Positions 22,521 to 36,565 of a stretch of 64,000 nt of DNA are shown one piece after another. This stretch comes from Hybos culiciformis. Lineage: Eukaryota; Arthropoda; Insecta; Diptera; Hybotidae. Positions within the stretch are counted from its first letter, which is position 1, and each line of letters opens with the position of its first letter. The notes under the pieces are model-generated. The model ran no database searches. It had not been told where the DNA came from and worked only from the letters and a program-made list of their open reading frames with translations. The stretch covers positions 125,721,812 to 125,785,811 of the forward strand of contig OZ023273.1 in NCBI GenBank assembly GCA_964007475.1, given 5' to 3'. A program made the translations under genes and the position numbers.

Positions 22521-24751
22521 TATATAAATAAGCTCAAAAATATGTTGGAATCTTTACAGAAATGTGAAAATAAAAAGACAAAATTTAAAAGAGTAACTTA
22601 TTAAATTTGTTTCGGTCAGTTGTCAACGTTAAATAAATTTTTTTGAAAACTATAAGTGGACTTGATCGGATTTAAAAAAAGGTACACATTCAATTTTTTA
22701 AGAATTTTTTTTTTTGTTCCTTTTTCAATATTAATAATATTCTTTTTTGATTCTAATTAAATCACAAACTTTATACAATGAAGATAAGTGTCAGAAAATT
22801 TATTTTTTTTTCAAGAATGAACTGAAATACTATAATAAAAAAAAACATAAAAAAAAACCTTAAAACGGAAGTTGGAATAAAGTCAACTCCGCCTTTTTAT
22901 GTTTGATATACATTATGTAAATATATATATTTATATTATACATAAAAACATACATGTATGTACATATTTAGTTTTTTTTTTATGAAAATACATTTTTTTC
23001 TGTTTGTCATTCTTTAGTTTCTGAATTGCAGAAAAATTTTTTAACGTTTTTATTTTTTATTTATTTTTTATATGTATATTAAAATATTATCTTTTCCCTA
23101 TTAATTTTTTATCTCCTTTAACCTGTTATATGTTTTGAGAACTTTAAAACGTACTTAAAGTTAAAGTTATATGTATATAATAAAATAAAAAAAATAAAAA
23201 AGGAACAGGCACACAAAACATAATTTCAATATTTTTCATTTAATTTAGGCATTTTTTTTTAGCTCACCAAAAAAAACACAACATTATTATATATGTATAT
23301 AATAATGAAGGAAATTTCCGACGGTTATTTTCGTTTATTAAAAATAACAAAAAAATAAAAAAAAAAAAAAAAACAGAAAAACAATTCATGTATAATCAAT
23401 GATATCAACTAAATGAAAACTGCCACAACGAAATCATAAATTTTTCCAAATTTACTTATTTATGGTTTTTCATAAAGTATGGGGTATTTTAAATCATGCA
23501 GTTTCGAATCTTTTATGAAAATAGAATTTTACTTTTTCAGCGTGTGAATTTCTAGAATTGACATAAATGGAATTTTCTCTTTCTATTCGTTTTCACTAAA
23601 CTTAATTGAGTATCAATAATATTCCTGATACTATGTTTACCAGTCTAAATTCAAATGCTAAAAGACATAACAAAAAAATTGAAATAAGTTACGAGTCATG
23701 AGTCTAATAAAATCACCTTCAAAATCGGGTTATAAAAGTTGAAAAATGAATTTCAATTTGAGTATATTTTCCAAATCATAATAAAGATTTACATATTTTT
23801 TACCCTTGGCTGGCTTTGAATAACGTATTTATTCCGATAACTATTAATTCTGTTTCTTACTTACCCTTAAGAAACACATAGTACATAAACATTTTCCTCA
23901 TCTTAATGATTCAGTGTTTTCTTAGACCGTTCAAGGAACACATATGTTATTTATAAATAACATTTAAAGAAAGGAATACAATATATTTATAGTGTTTAAG
24001 GAAACAATTTATTTCTTTTTAATATCGCAAGGATGTTACATTTTTAAGGGTCAGGTGCATTGGAATTATTATTATTATTATTTTTTTTTATTATTCATTA
24101 AAAAAATTAAAGGTTAGCATTTGAAGGAAATTTACATTTTTTGTTTTTCTATCCTTTTTATTAAAATAATTTTGGCGCAAAGTCGGTGGCGATTAAGAAA
24201 TATATGTATGTAGTTGTTTTCATTAAAGGGCAATAAAAAAATTTATAGTTTTATTGAAATATATATATTTAGAATACTTAATTACTGATATTCTGATTAA
24301 TGTAGATTATACAAAAAAAAAAACAACAAAATAAATAAGACTATATAGGTGTTTACTTTTTTTTATATTTAGCTCTCGTGAATAATTACTTAATAAAATA
24401 TTTGTTTAGCGAAGAACAAACGTTGTGGAAACGTTTTTATATTTAGTACTTTTAAAATCTTTCAATTTTGTGATATTTATTAATTTCAAATAATTTTTTA
24501 ATTTTTTTTTTCATGTTTGTTTCCTGTTTGACACACAAAAAAATCAATTATTATTATGTATATATTGTACATAGAGATGTTCATATAATACCGTATTAAT
24601 GGACCGATTTTTTTTAAATCAAGATATGATAATTTTGATTTTAAATAAGGAAATACATTTTTTAATTTTAAAACAAGAAATCACAATAAAAATTATATTC
24701 ACTTGATTCACAAGCTTCTTACTAATACCATACTATATAGATCCTGATACT
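22521..24751. other. AT-rich stretch without a supported gene
   Basis: Homopolymer tracts and a short inverted pair (GGAAGTTG / CAACTCC) near 22866-22891. No exon is supported. Confidence 0.6.
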
Positions 24752-24759
24752 GACTATAC
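24752..24759. repeat. 8-bp target-site duplication, left
   Basis: GACTATAC, identical to 25095-25102. Confidence 0.88.
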
Positions 24760-25094
24760 CAGGGGTGCTCAAAGGTTTGTGTGTGGGGAGCCGTGTTCGA
24801 AAATCGTAAATACTGTAGAGCCGCATTATTATCAATGCAAACTTAAATTTAAATTTTATTATAATTTTTTTTAGATTCTTATCTTTCAATAAATTTATTA
24901 AATAAAAAAACTTCAATATTACATTTATTACATTTAAAAATTACTTCAAACATAAGTGCACGAAAATCTGAAAAATTATATTAAAATTTTATTGAAAATT
25001 TTGGTTTTTCTTACAATTTCATTTACATTATTGAGCCACAAAAAAATGTCAAAGAGCCGCATGCGGCTCATGAGCCGCAGTTTGAGCTTGTCTG
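24760..25094. mobile_element. hAT-type MITE, 335 bp, with GAGCCGC motifs
   Basis: The element begins CAGGGGTGCTCAAAGG; its other end reads inward as CAGACAAGCTCAAACTG. It is flanked by a perfect 8-bp duplication, GACTATAC (24752-24759 and 25095-25102). The right end carries the perfect palindrome GAGCCGCATGCGGCTC (25054-25069) followed by ATGAGCCGCAG, and GAGCCG also recurs in the left end. Charlie-like hAT elements of animals often carry GGCCGCATGCGGCC-like ends, which supports the assignment. The middle is AT-rich and non-coding. Confidence 0.88.
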
Positions 25095-25102
25095 GACTAT
25101 AC
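25095..25102. repeat. 8-bp target-site duplication, right
   Basis: GACTATAC, identical to 24752-24759. Confidence 0.88.
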
Positions 25103-28100
25103 TTTAATAAGTTTCTATCTAATTTCTTCTCTAGGAGGAAAATGTTTACCTACTGACCTTAACTTATTATATCTTTACCTAATAATAATATTTATTATGA
25201 GTACGCATTCTGGTCTTTTTCCGACAACGATAGTCCTTGCACTGCATCCAACGAAGAAAATACACAAATATATCAATAATATCAAATAATATAACGATCT
25301 TTTGTTGATAGTCTTACATACTTAACAAAAAAAAACAGGACTTATAATTTTAAATGTATTTTATAAATTAAACAATTTTTTGAACGTAATAATAATTAAT
25401 GCTGGCGGAAATTATTTTCATTTATATAACCACATAATTTCATTATTTTCCATTGTTTGGTTGCTGTTTTATAAACTTTATTATTAGAGTTTAGAAGTGT
25501 TTAGGAGGCAATCTATCAACTGCTTAAATTAAAAAATTTCATGAACAAGAATAGAAAAATATAATTATTATATATAAAATAAATACGCTGTGGATTTTTT
25601 TATTACAAAATTTATTTATTTTATTCAAGTATTTTAACAAACTATGTAATAGAATAAATTCTAAAAAAAAAAAAAATTATTTACAACAAAATGATCTTAA
25701 AAAATTATTAGAACATAGATTTTTGTTTACATCGTTTGCGATTTTATACATAAAGAATATGTACATAAAATTATCTTCTACACACACATTTATAACTGAA
25801 ACTAATAGGCCAATCACAGGCAACACAGATTTTTTTTTCATATTATTTTTCATTACATACCAATAAGAAACCAGCCTACACGTTAACGAAAAAAAAAAAA
25901 AACATATAACAATAAGTATCTTTGAAAAAATAAAATGATGATTAAACGCTTTCATTGTTGTTATTATGCTCTATCTTCTTGTCGTTCACCGAAAAAAAAA
26001 GACGAAAAAAAAAAAAACAAAAAACCAAAACATAAATATACAAAAATAAAAAAGAGAAAAAAAAGTTGTGTGTAGGCGTTCACTTTCTTTAACTTTTTTT
26101 TTTTTTTGCATTAAAATTAAATCTTTTTTTTTTTATATATAATTGACGATACTGTAATGTGCTCAAATAGTTTATCTAATTAAGCTTAAATAAATGTTTA
26201 AAAAAAATTTTTTTTATCACTTATAGAAGGTATAAATCATATTTAAATATTAGTTTGTTACTCTGATGTCTGAACTAAATGTTTATGCTTCTCAGTGCAT
26301 AAGAATAAGAAATGAATTAAATAAATTCGAATTGTGAATTCAAACCTTGACATCTCTGTTGACCATATTTTTAATACGGTTTTCATAATTTCTATATGAA
26401 TATAGTTCATAGTTATATGGTTTTTGTATGGTTCCTACATTTATATCAAAATCAAACTGTTACTCGACTTTTGAGTTCGAGCGATAAGTTTAAATATATG
26501 ATCGATAAAAATTCTGATTTATGGCATTTTTTTTCGAAATAGTTCCTTAGAAAAACTGTATATACTTCGGTCTTAATTGTTTGTATACTGCTTGCAGACG
26601 ACTAATCATCACTTTTTGTTAAATTAAATTTCATAATTACGAGATTAACAATTACGTATTTTTTTTTGTTGTAGTATTACCTTACCATTAAGATAAATTT
26701 CTTTATAATGTTATGGTTAAAATTTAACCACGAACGAGTTATTGTTTACGGCGATGTAGTTTGTTAAATAATTAATTATTATATAAAAAAAAAATATAAA
26801 TTTAATTTTTTTTTTGCAGTGATAACTAATAACTTTTAGGTGTACAACAGGTATTATAACCAGTAAAACATTTTTTATTTTATATATTTAAGAAAATAAT
26901 TTTAATATAATTTTAATTCATATATCAATGATTTTAACCAAGGGTTAACAAAAAAAAAATAGATAAATCTCTAAATTATAATAAAAATTTATAAATTGTT
27001 AAGCGGAAAAAGATCATCACAAGTGATACAAAAATAATGTAGTATTAAATTTAAATTCTAAAAAAAAAAAAAAAATTAATCCTAAAAAACTTAAGTAATG
27101 TTCTTTTAATTTGGAAATATGAATAAAAAAAAAATAAGTTCTTTATTTTTGGCGCGATTTCATTGCAATCAACCATGTGGTGTTGCATCAATATTAAAAT
27201 AAATATATATATATATATATAAATATTTTTAATATTATACTTAACTACTTATGTTATAAAAGTATATCTGAATATGTGATGTATATAAAAGAATAATATT
27301 ATTTTTTGGAAGACCCTTGTCAAGACTTAAAAATTTTCTGTTACATTTGAACAAACAGGTGTTTTACATTATTATCTTCATACACATAAGAGTTTCATAA
27401 CATATATGTAGGCACAGTAACGGCCAATAATATAATATTCTGTTAACCAACAACTAAAAAAAAAATTAAATCTAAAGTGCAATAAGTTAAAATGGTTTAT
27501 TAAATCATAAATATATATTCTTTAATAAAATAGTTTTTTAAAAACATTTTAATTTTTTAATCCATTAAAATATATGTAAATATTATAAAAATTCTATTCT
27601 TTCTTTCGCTTCCAAATATGAAACGAATACCAAAAATATAAATTCAAATCATTTTCTGTAGTGAATTATTTGAAAAACAATAAAATTCGAAATTTGAGGA
27701 TTTCATTTAGGTTATGGCGGTTTTGTACCTTGAAATATGATTTAATTTGTCTTTTTATTAAATTAACTATTGAATCCAAGTTCAATATTTTTGTTGTAAA
27801 CCTCTTTATTGGTGCAAATTATTTGATTTAAATATCGGGATTTATAAAAATACATAATTTATCTTATCTGTGAAAATATGTATTTTTTATAAAAAAATGA
27901 TTTTGTTTATTATTATTATATAAGAAATTTACGACTTAAAAGTTTCAACCCTCTTTTATTGAAATACCAACATATTTATAAATAGTATGAAATTTAGATT
28001 TAACTGAAGGTTCAAAAATTTAAAAGACGTTATTGCATCTTACCTTTATAAAGGTGCTATTATTTTGTCCAAAGCTGTAAGTTTATTGGTTGTAAGGTAA

Positions 28101-28417
28101 CTTCTTTTATAAAATTGATTCACCTGCTTTAATTCTTTTAATTTTTATTGCTTTTAAGAAAATGTCCGTTACATTACGAATTTTGAAAATAACATGCAAT
28201 GTTGAAATAATTGTATTACTTATTTTAATAACTTATAAAAATAATAGGTGTTAAAGTGTATACCAACACAGCACACATAAATATGTGTAGAAAAGAAACT
28301 TAAGTGTTATAATAAAATCAATATTTAGAGCTCCTTTAAAACAGCTTGCAGAATCAAATATCAAATATATGTAGTTAATAATTTGGCATCAAATATATGT
28401 AAAAAAACTTTTGAATT
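25103..28417. other. AT-rich stretch without a firmly supported gene
   Basis: A GC-richer patch at about 25195-25260 is open in three minus-strand frames and has an AG acceptor-like site. It is too short to call. A TA microsatellite lies at about 27201-27220. Confidence 0.55.
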
Positions 28418-28572
28418 TGTTGATTTGGGAACCGCCTCTACTTCTTCACCAAGTTTTTCCATAGAAAAATGTATGAAAATTTTGAGGGGCCAAATCTCCG
28501 AAACGGAGTATTTCCAAGAAAAAAGCTTCTGTATTTAGTGGTTTGGGCACCGCCTCTACCCAATCACCAATT
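28418..28572. repeat. Divergent direct repeat preceding the minisatellite
   Basis: Two related blocks about 120 bp apart share TTTGGG, ACCGCCTCTAC and TCACCAA (about 28423-28454 and 28543-28570). They are GC-richer than their surroundings. The second block runs directly into the first minisatellite unit, so the two were probably part of one repeat element. Confidence 0.6.
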
Positions 28573-28870
28573 GGCGATGAATTGCTGGCGATGAATTGTT
28601 GGCGATGAATTGCTGGCGATGAATTGCTGGCGATGAATTGCTGGCGATGAATTGCTGGCGATGAATTGCTGGCGATGAATTGCTGGCGATGAATTGCTGG
28701 CGATGAATTACTGGCGATGAATTACTGGCGATGAATTGCTTGGCGATGAATTGCTTGGCGATGAATTGCTTGGCGATAAACTTTTTGACGATGAATTGCT
28801 GGCGATGAATTGCTGGCGATGAATTGATTCGCGATGAATTGATTCGCGATGAATTGCTAGGCGATGAATC
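28573..28870. repeat. 14-15-bp minisatellite, about 21 units
   Basis: The unit is GGCGATGAATTGCT, nearly perfect for the first dozen copies. It then drifts to 15-bp forms (an extra T, then GATTCGCGATGAATT) and one degenerate unit (GGCGATAAACTTTTT). The last partial unit is GGCGATGAATC. A 14-bp period is not codon-compatible and no long frame spans it, so it is non-coding. The gradient from uniform to variable units points to recent expansion at the left side. Confidence 0.95.
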
Positions 28871-30606
28871 AGCCGCTTACCATATTATACATATAAAATG
28901 CGATGTTTTATTCTCATTCTTAGTATACCTTAAGTGCTTTATGTAAAAGACCCAACAAAATAAATATTTGTAATTAAATTATATTATATATTTTTAATAA
29001 AAATTACAATATTAAACATTAATTCATAACTTAAAAACTTAACTTAAAACATTTACATTTACTTGTACATGCATAATTGCACATTTCCACATTTAAAACA
29101 ATATTTAACTGACTTGAAAATTTGTTAATTTACAAAAAGTTATTTGAAATCTAAAATAAAAAATAAATAAAGTGTCCGCAAAGCTAATTAATTATTAAAA
29201 TTAATAAAAGTAATATCTAGTTTTTATTTACAACTTCAACCCTCAATTCAAAATAAAATCAATGATGTGCGCGATTATCAGACGGTTTCTTCAACATATG
29301 CGGAAAATCTTTACAGTAACGAAATAATAACTTTGGTTAGGGGATGTTTAATATTTTAAATTTAGTTTTAAATATCCTTATTTTTATTTAACTGCTTAGA
29401 TTAAGTAAGTTAAAAGATACATAAATAAAAAAATGTATTTCTATAGGTATAAATAATTTTTCTTTTGGTCAACAATACTAGTACATATGATGACGGTATG
29501 ATAACTTTAAAATATTGTTCAATAAATATAAGAAAATATATTGAGCTAAAAAATATTCTTTTCATTTTTAATTTCTAAAATTCTATTTACATCGTCGTCC
29601 ACAATGTTGTCGCAGATAAGAGTAAATTTTCAACAAAGAAAAAAAAAAACATAATTTGTAATGATTAACTTAATTACTCAACAATATTACAACGGCGAAA
29701 GAATTACATATTTTTATAAATATTCGGAAACGTAATGAATGATTATGTTTTGTTACAGAAATTTATGTTCAATTTATGTACAAATTTTATATCAAGTTAA
29801 AGTTGAATATTCGTTAAATCAACTTGTATTTTAAATAAAATATATATTATACACAGAAAAAAAATATACTAATTTGAATCTTTCTTAAATGAGTAAGTAT
29901 CATTATAAAAATATTATAATATGGTAAAATTTTACTCTTCAACTGTAAAAATATGTATATGATTATGCAAAGCATTAAAATGTTTTGTTTCTTATTTAAA
30001 AAAAAAATTAATGTCCTTGAATTTGACTTTTCAAAACTAAAGGAAGAAAAGTTTAAAATTTCGAAAACCCAAAGATATATGTTATTATCTTCATTTCTTA
30101 AGTTATTATTTTCTTTTTGCTGAAATATTTGTCTTCTGGCAAGTTAATTTAATTTCTAATTTTGTTAGGCAAGAATTGAAAATTATTCGTTTACTAAAAA
30201 ACATTATTATAATGTATGCATATAAATTTAGAATATAAAAATGGTAATAAATTGAATCAATAGCGCTTCTTCCGAATGTATTTTTTTATTGTAATTTAAT
30301 ATTAAATATTTACGAAGTTGACATAAATAAAAATGTTGTTTTTTTTGACACATCAAAATATTTTAATATTTATAATTTTTTTTGGAGACTTGGACAATTG
30401 GGATATCTCTTGGATTTAAGTTTTGAAACTATTCAAACTTAATTAAATTTTATTTTTTAATACTTTTAAAATATAAAAAATTAAAAAATTATAAAAATCG
30501 ATTCGGATTGAAAACTATAAATTATCTAGAATCTAACTAGATACATTTTTATTATTATGGATTTCAATGCCTTTTCGTCGTGTACACAAATACTTAATGT
30601 CACTTA
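28871..30606. other. AT-rich stretch without a supported gene
   Basis: No repeats or exon signals beyond A/T runs. Confidence 0.6.
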
Positions 30607-31022
30607 TACCTTGTTCGCATTATAATTTGAATTCCACTTATATTCCGGAAAACAAATTGCCGTTCGCATTACAAAATTTGATGAGAACTGGAATTTGATG
30701 GTGTGAAAAAAAAATTGAGAAAGAGAAAAAGTTTTTGTTGTTGAAAATTTTGACTTTTTATCTCGCTTGTTATCAATTTTATTTTGTTTTTTTTTCATTT
30801 TGACTCGAATTTGACAAAAAAATTGTTGCCAACTATAACTAAATTTCAAAAAATGAGTGAAAATAACTAGAAATGTAGAATTCTAACCCTGACAAACTAG
30901 AATATGAAAGTGGAATATACATATTCCGGAATATTTTTTTATATGAAAAATCCAGTTCATATTCCTGAAATATTCCGGATAACAGCATATTCCACTAATA
31001 TTCTCCTAATGCGAACACCATA
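30607..31022. mobile_element. Possible MITE with TGTTCGCATTA ends
   Basis: The left end TACCTTGTTCGCATTA and the right end read inward, TATGGTGTTCGCATTA, match at 13 of 16 positions. TTA flanks both sides (30604-30606 and 31023-31025), which would suit a PIF/Harbinger-type 3-bp duplication. The inner parts repeat TATTCCGG and TTCCACT motifs in both orientations. The boundaries are tentative because the flanking duplication is so short. The 81-codon frame inside (30604-30849, minus) looks incidental. Confidence 0.45.
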
Positions 31023-34000
31023 TTAACTTCATTTATTTCTTTTATTTAAATTAAAATAATTTTTTTACGCTGCGGAAAATAATCCCTACCCACTCAATCT
31101 CTAGGCATTTGAGAAATTCCTCAGAGAATTATGTAGGGATTCCATTAAAAGTTAATTAATATGAGAGGATTTTTCAACTTCAACTTAATTTCATCTAATC
31201 GAACATAACACAAATACAGAATATAATTTGATATTAATAAAAGGTAAGTAATAATACGCAAATGGAATGCTGTAATACATCGTCTGGCAGACACACGTCA
31301 TATTGGTAATAACATGTTAAGAAATTATAAAAATTAAAACACACAAATAAGAAAATGTAAAAAACTCAGTTGCTACTGTAGAGACTACCAGAGATGTTTG
31401 AAAAAATAAAATATAAATTGCACTAAAAATGAAATGTTGATGCCTGTGGGCTTTTTAAAAAAATTATTTTTATTTTTTTTTGTTGAAGCAAAAGATTCAT
31501 ATTTCATATAGTGTGATGGTTTATGTTGCTAAATCTCTTTTTCTGCTACATAGCATTTAATATGTTCTCTAACTTGTTTTTTTTTTCTGGCTGAAATTTC
31601 ATTTATTAATAATATACACGTGAACTTGTAGCTCAAACGTGATTATTAAAGTTAAATTAAAAGAAAAACAACAAAAAAAAAAACAACGAAACATTTTATT
31701 AAAGCAATGCCAGTCCTTTACAGAACTATAAAAAATGGAAGTATAATACTTATTATGTAGAATTGTCAGAAGTTTTTAGTTATAGAGTTTTAAATAAAAA
31801 TTGTAAAATTTTAAGTTTTTTTTTGCTCATTATTGAATTGGTTTCTTTTTTGAGCCAAATGCTGTACAAAAGTACTCTTCTTAGTTTACAAATCGTTTAA
31901 TAATTCTTCAGAACCTTAGTTTTTATGTAAACCGGCTCGAAAAAAAAACATAATTTATACATTCACTATTACAATAATATTTTATAAATGTCTAATGAAT
32001 GTATACATTACATTTCTGTACTGCATATATTTTAAGTGCGTAAGCAAAGCTTTTGCCACAAATCATACTTAAGATGAAGATTTTATTATATTATTTTATG
32101 ATTTCAATTAAAAAAAAAAAATCATTTAAAAACTATTTTTTTGAGAATTCTATATTCCCTATTGATAAATAAAGGTTCTCTTTTCATTGTTGAAGACTGG
32201 TTTTGACTCTGTTATACATTCAAGTAAATATAAATATATAAAAAAAAAAATTAAAATTTGTTATAGAAAAAAAAGTTAAATGCTGCATATTTTTTTAATT
32301 CAGTAGCATAAAAAAATCAGTAAAGTTATTAAATTTTTTTTTTTATCTTTTATTAATTATTTATTTTTTTTTTTATTTAAAAAGATTAAATTTATTTAAG
32401 GTACCAATCTTAGCAACTTTTTTTTTTTCTTTTCTGGTGTTTTTATTTTTTTTTATTTTTATTTTGCTCTTATCGTTTTTAAAAGTATTTACTCTATAAC
32501 AAAAAGTTCTTGTTATTTTATTTTGTTATGCGCCGACCATGCGATATATTATAATATAAGGATACTTCGAGGGCTTGTATATTGAAAAGGTATTCTTATA
32601 AGGAATGGTCAATTAAAATAAAAGTATATCAAGATCCAGCGACCTCCTTATCGAAATCTTTCAATTTACTTACCTTCGTTTTTTTAAATGACTTAGAATA
32701 TTTTTTGCAAAATATGATTGATAATGAGATTTTCAGATGATGCAGTCAAAAATTTAATGTATGTGTCAATTAAAACTCTATAAAGCTACCATCTTAAAAA
32801 TGCAAATTTGCGTAAGAAAGTAGCAATATTATTTAATTAAAAAAAAAAAAAAAAAAAAATAAAAAAATTGATAACACAAACTCACTAGTTTTTTTTAACT
32901 CTTAATTAGATACTAACAACAGAGGTTATAGTCATTTTGTGCGTATATTAATAATATTTTACACTATATTATATTAAAGGAAAAGAATAATAAAAAATAT
33001 AACTAAAGATGCCACTGCCTATATTATTAAAATTTCAATATATGCAATAAAGCAATGTGTATAAAAATGTATGGTGTTTTATACCATTGGTATTTATTAC
33101 TTATTCAGCTTGTTAAATCAGTTCAACTAAATATATATAAATATATAAATATATATATATAAACATCCGCTCCAAAGTTAAATTATTTAACAAAATTGCA
33201 ATCTTCAAGAAGATATAATGCAGATACTGCATAATTTCATATGCATAGTAATAATAACTTGTAACGAAAAATTAAAAAAACTGGCTTGCAAATATATAAA
33301 AATAATCAAAGATTTTTAAAGATAATATTTTTATTGGGTAAAATGGGCGAATAAGACAAGAAATTTTATTTGAAATCAATAGTTTTTTTTATTATTATTA
33401 TTGTTATTAATAATAATAATAATATTTTGGATAATTTATATGTTTTTATACTAGTTACATACTGTCACTTTTTGACAATTCATTTGTAATTTATGCTCAT
33501 TTATTCATATATACTCATTGCATTTTATTTCGATATCTTTTACTAATTAATTTAAATTTTTTTTAAAATTAAAATCGATAGTCCTTTTTGATAAAAAACG
33601 TAAAAAATTAGATTTATCCATCGATAGCATAATAAAAAAAAAACTGAGTTCGCGAAATTGACAGAAAATCTTAAATTGAACGGTTGAATAATATTAAGAG
33701 ACAAAAAAGATACAGAATAAAATCTAGATAGAATAATATATCCTGAAATTAAAAAAAAAAAATATTATTCTAAAAGTTGTATACATTAAAATGTAAACTG
33801 GTGCTTAAATCCCCTAATATTCTGCATAATTGAAGTTAATATGAAAGGAGCATGAACTCTAAAGTTATGTAAGTAAAACTTTTAATTTAAAAACTATCAG
33901 CAGTAGTCGTTACTGAAAATCAAAATAACGAGAAAAAAGAAAGAAAAAAAAAACAACTCATGAATGAATTACGATATTAAATGTGTATGCGTAAAAGAGC

Positions 34001-35795
34001 ATATATACCTTAAAAAAAGAAAAATTATAAAAATTTCATTCAATATTTTTTTTTTTTATGTAGTATGCTTTTTGTGAGCAGATAACTTTACGTTCGATGA
34101 ATTTAATTGAACATCATTCATTATTTGTGATTTTTAGTATTTTATAACTTTGCGCAAAAGATATTATGGCTATATGTAATTTTAAACAAAATATAACTTC
34201 TAGTGCATAACAATATTAATTTTAAATACCAGTCAACGATATTTTTTTTTTTTCATTATTATTTTTATTATTATTGTTATTATTAAGTATTATATACATA
34301 CATATTTATGTATATATGTATATTATATCGGATACAGCTATACCTACACATAATATATTTATGTTACAAATATTTTTTGACTACTGGTATTTAACAATAT
34401 ATATTCCAACAATAAAATAAATTGTGCTAAAGTCAAAATTGGAACTCTCTAAGAAAAAAAAAAAGATGTGCTCCATTATGTTTATAAATTTCATCTGCAT
34501 CATCTATTACAAGTGTGAAGGTATTGTGAATTTTTTTTTTTTCGTAATATAATGTTTGAAAATGTTTTTAAAAGTAATTATTATAACTTATAAATTATGT
34601 ATAAATTATTTAAATTTTTTGTTTCTTCAGGACTTTAACTTTAAATAAACATAACTTAACAGAAAATTATGTAAAATATAAGAGTACGTACCAAAGAGTA
34701 AAATTTATTACTAAAAAAAAATTAATTTTTATTGCAATCATTTTACAATTATAATACTTATTAAGAGAATTGACAAAAAAGAAAATATAACATATAAGAA
34801 AATTAAAAAAAGTTTAAAGTTTTGTGTTAAGTTATCACTTCGTTTGCGACGATGATGTACGTAATCCATTTCATGCTTAAATTTTATTCCCAGATTTAAT
34901 CAAATGTTATATTTCAAAGATTTTAATTTTTAGCATTAATGTTTATCTGTTCGGAAATAATATCAAAAAGTTAAATTTACAAAGAATTATAAAAGTGATT
35001 ATTTATGCACAAATTAATCATAAATTAAAATCAAAAACAAATTAATTATTATATGAGAATTTTCTAAATTGTTCGAATCCTATTTAAAGAATATATTATA
35101 TATATGAAACCATTTATACATTTTATTATGGTAAATCAATTCAATGTATTGTACCAATTATTTGCATATAACGAAAAAAGATCAAAGCTTCCGAAAGATA
35201 TAAACAATGGTAGTTTTGTCCCTATGATATTGCCGCACTGGTTTATTATAAAAATCCGTTTCGATTTGAATATTAAAGATTTTTAGAAATATTCTGTAGT
35301 AACTTATGTGTTGAAAAATGCATAGTTGCTAGTTTTATATATGAGTACAATCTAGAATTGTAGAAACTTATGAAGTTCACGCAGCTAATCAGGTTGGTTC
35401 TAATTGATGAATGAACTGAGAGATAAATAAATGAAGATACGGATAAAGGAAGAACTAGATTAAAGAAAGAAGCTTGCATTATTAAGAGGTGAAGATTGAT
35501 CTTATGAAAATCTATTATAGACAGATAAAGGTGGAGATAGAAAGGCAGAGTAAAGGGTTTTATTTGTCGATATGCATGTTAAATTGGAATATGAATTAAG
35601 TTGAATTTTACTTGTGCAGCGAATTTACTAAGTTTTGAATACGCGAATATAAAAAATGTATGTAGGTTTATCAAAAGTTTTTTACCTTTTAGTTATGACT
35701 AGAAAATAAAAATAAATCAATTAAAAATTTAATTATACTTTTAAATTTAACAAATTGTCTTTTAGATAAATCGATATTCATTCTAAGAAGAAAAA
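31023..35795. other. AT-rich stretch without a supported gene
   Basis: A weak inverted pair (AATCCCTAC / GTAGGGATT) lies at about 31082-31142, with long homopolymer and TA/ATT tracts elsewhere. GTTCGAATCC near 35081 looks like a tRNA B box but has no cloverleaf around it. The minus-strand 3' UTR of the exon at 35796 probably extends into the last part; ATTAAA on the minus strand lies near 35728. Confidence 0.55.
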
Positions 35796-35897
35796 TTAAA
35801 GCCTATCATTAGGATCTCGTAGATATTGTTCTTTTGGTACATTGTCAATATATATATGTCCTGACATTAATTCTTGCAATTTTTCGTTAAGTTGGAA
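35796..35897 (-). CDS. Probable terminal coding exon of an unrecognised gene
   Basis: Seen: a long T tract ending TTTTTTACAG directly before 35897, then 33 codons and TAA. The peptide starts FQLNEKLQELMSGHIYIDN and ends KEQYLRDPNDRL. Only one of the three frames is open through to the stop, and the composition is protein-like and GC-richer than the flanks. It joins in phase 0 with the candidate exon at 36566-36758. I do not recognise the family. The C-terminal tail is charged and has no membrane segment. Confidence 0.5.
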   Translation of the reverse strand, partial: FQLNEKLQELMSGHIYIDNVPKEQYLRDPNDRL

Positions 35898-36565
35898 CTG
35901 TAAAAAAAAAAATTGATTTAAAAAAACCATTAGTTTTATTTGTTCTTAGAAATTTTAATTTCAAATTTGTAAGATGAAGAAATTTATAAAAAACATTGAT
36001 ATCCCTTGTTTATGTACATTTTGTTAATTTTTTCAAAAATACATATATTATGATTATGTTTTTTTTTCAACTTTATTCAACTTACTGCATTACTTATATT
36101 TTGTTTTCTTTCCAGTTATCACAATTAACTTGATTTTGTTAATAAAATTTAATAAATTTTAAACTGATAAGATTTCTTTAATATACATATAAAACTAAAC
36201 TTACATCTAAATATTTCGTTGGTGATTATTATTGAAAATAAAAATAAGAATTTTATCCAGACAACAATATATTATATGCAAATATTACTTTGTACTCTTA
36301 AATGGGTTAATTTAATATTAAAACAAACATAAATTTGTATGTAAGACTTAATAAGTTAATTTAAAATTGTGTTCACATTAATGGGATATTAGTGAAATAA
36401 GATTCTCATTTTGCATACAAAAAAACCCTTTCGTATTCCACTTAATATGAATGTTACTACATTTACAAAGTTAATTTTATTTAGTTTTTTTTTGAATTAT
36501 GTTATAGTTAGTAACAATTTTAAACTAAGCTTTTTAAACTAATCTTATAATTAATCAAAATTAAC
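35898..36565 (-). other. Probable intron between the two candidate exons
   Basis: Donor GTTAAT and acceptor TTTTTTACAG on the minus strand, phase 0. AT-rich, with nothing else visible. Confidence 0.4.

Noticed and set aside
25195..25244. Minus-strand patch after GTTGGATGCAG giving QGLSLSEKDQNAYS then stop
   Set aside because: All three frames are open, the polypyrimidine tract is weak and the exon is very short.
35075..35090. GTTCGAATCC, tRNA B-box-like sequence
   Set aside because: No A box, acceptor stem or anticodon arm can be built around it.
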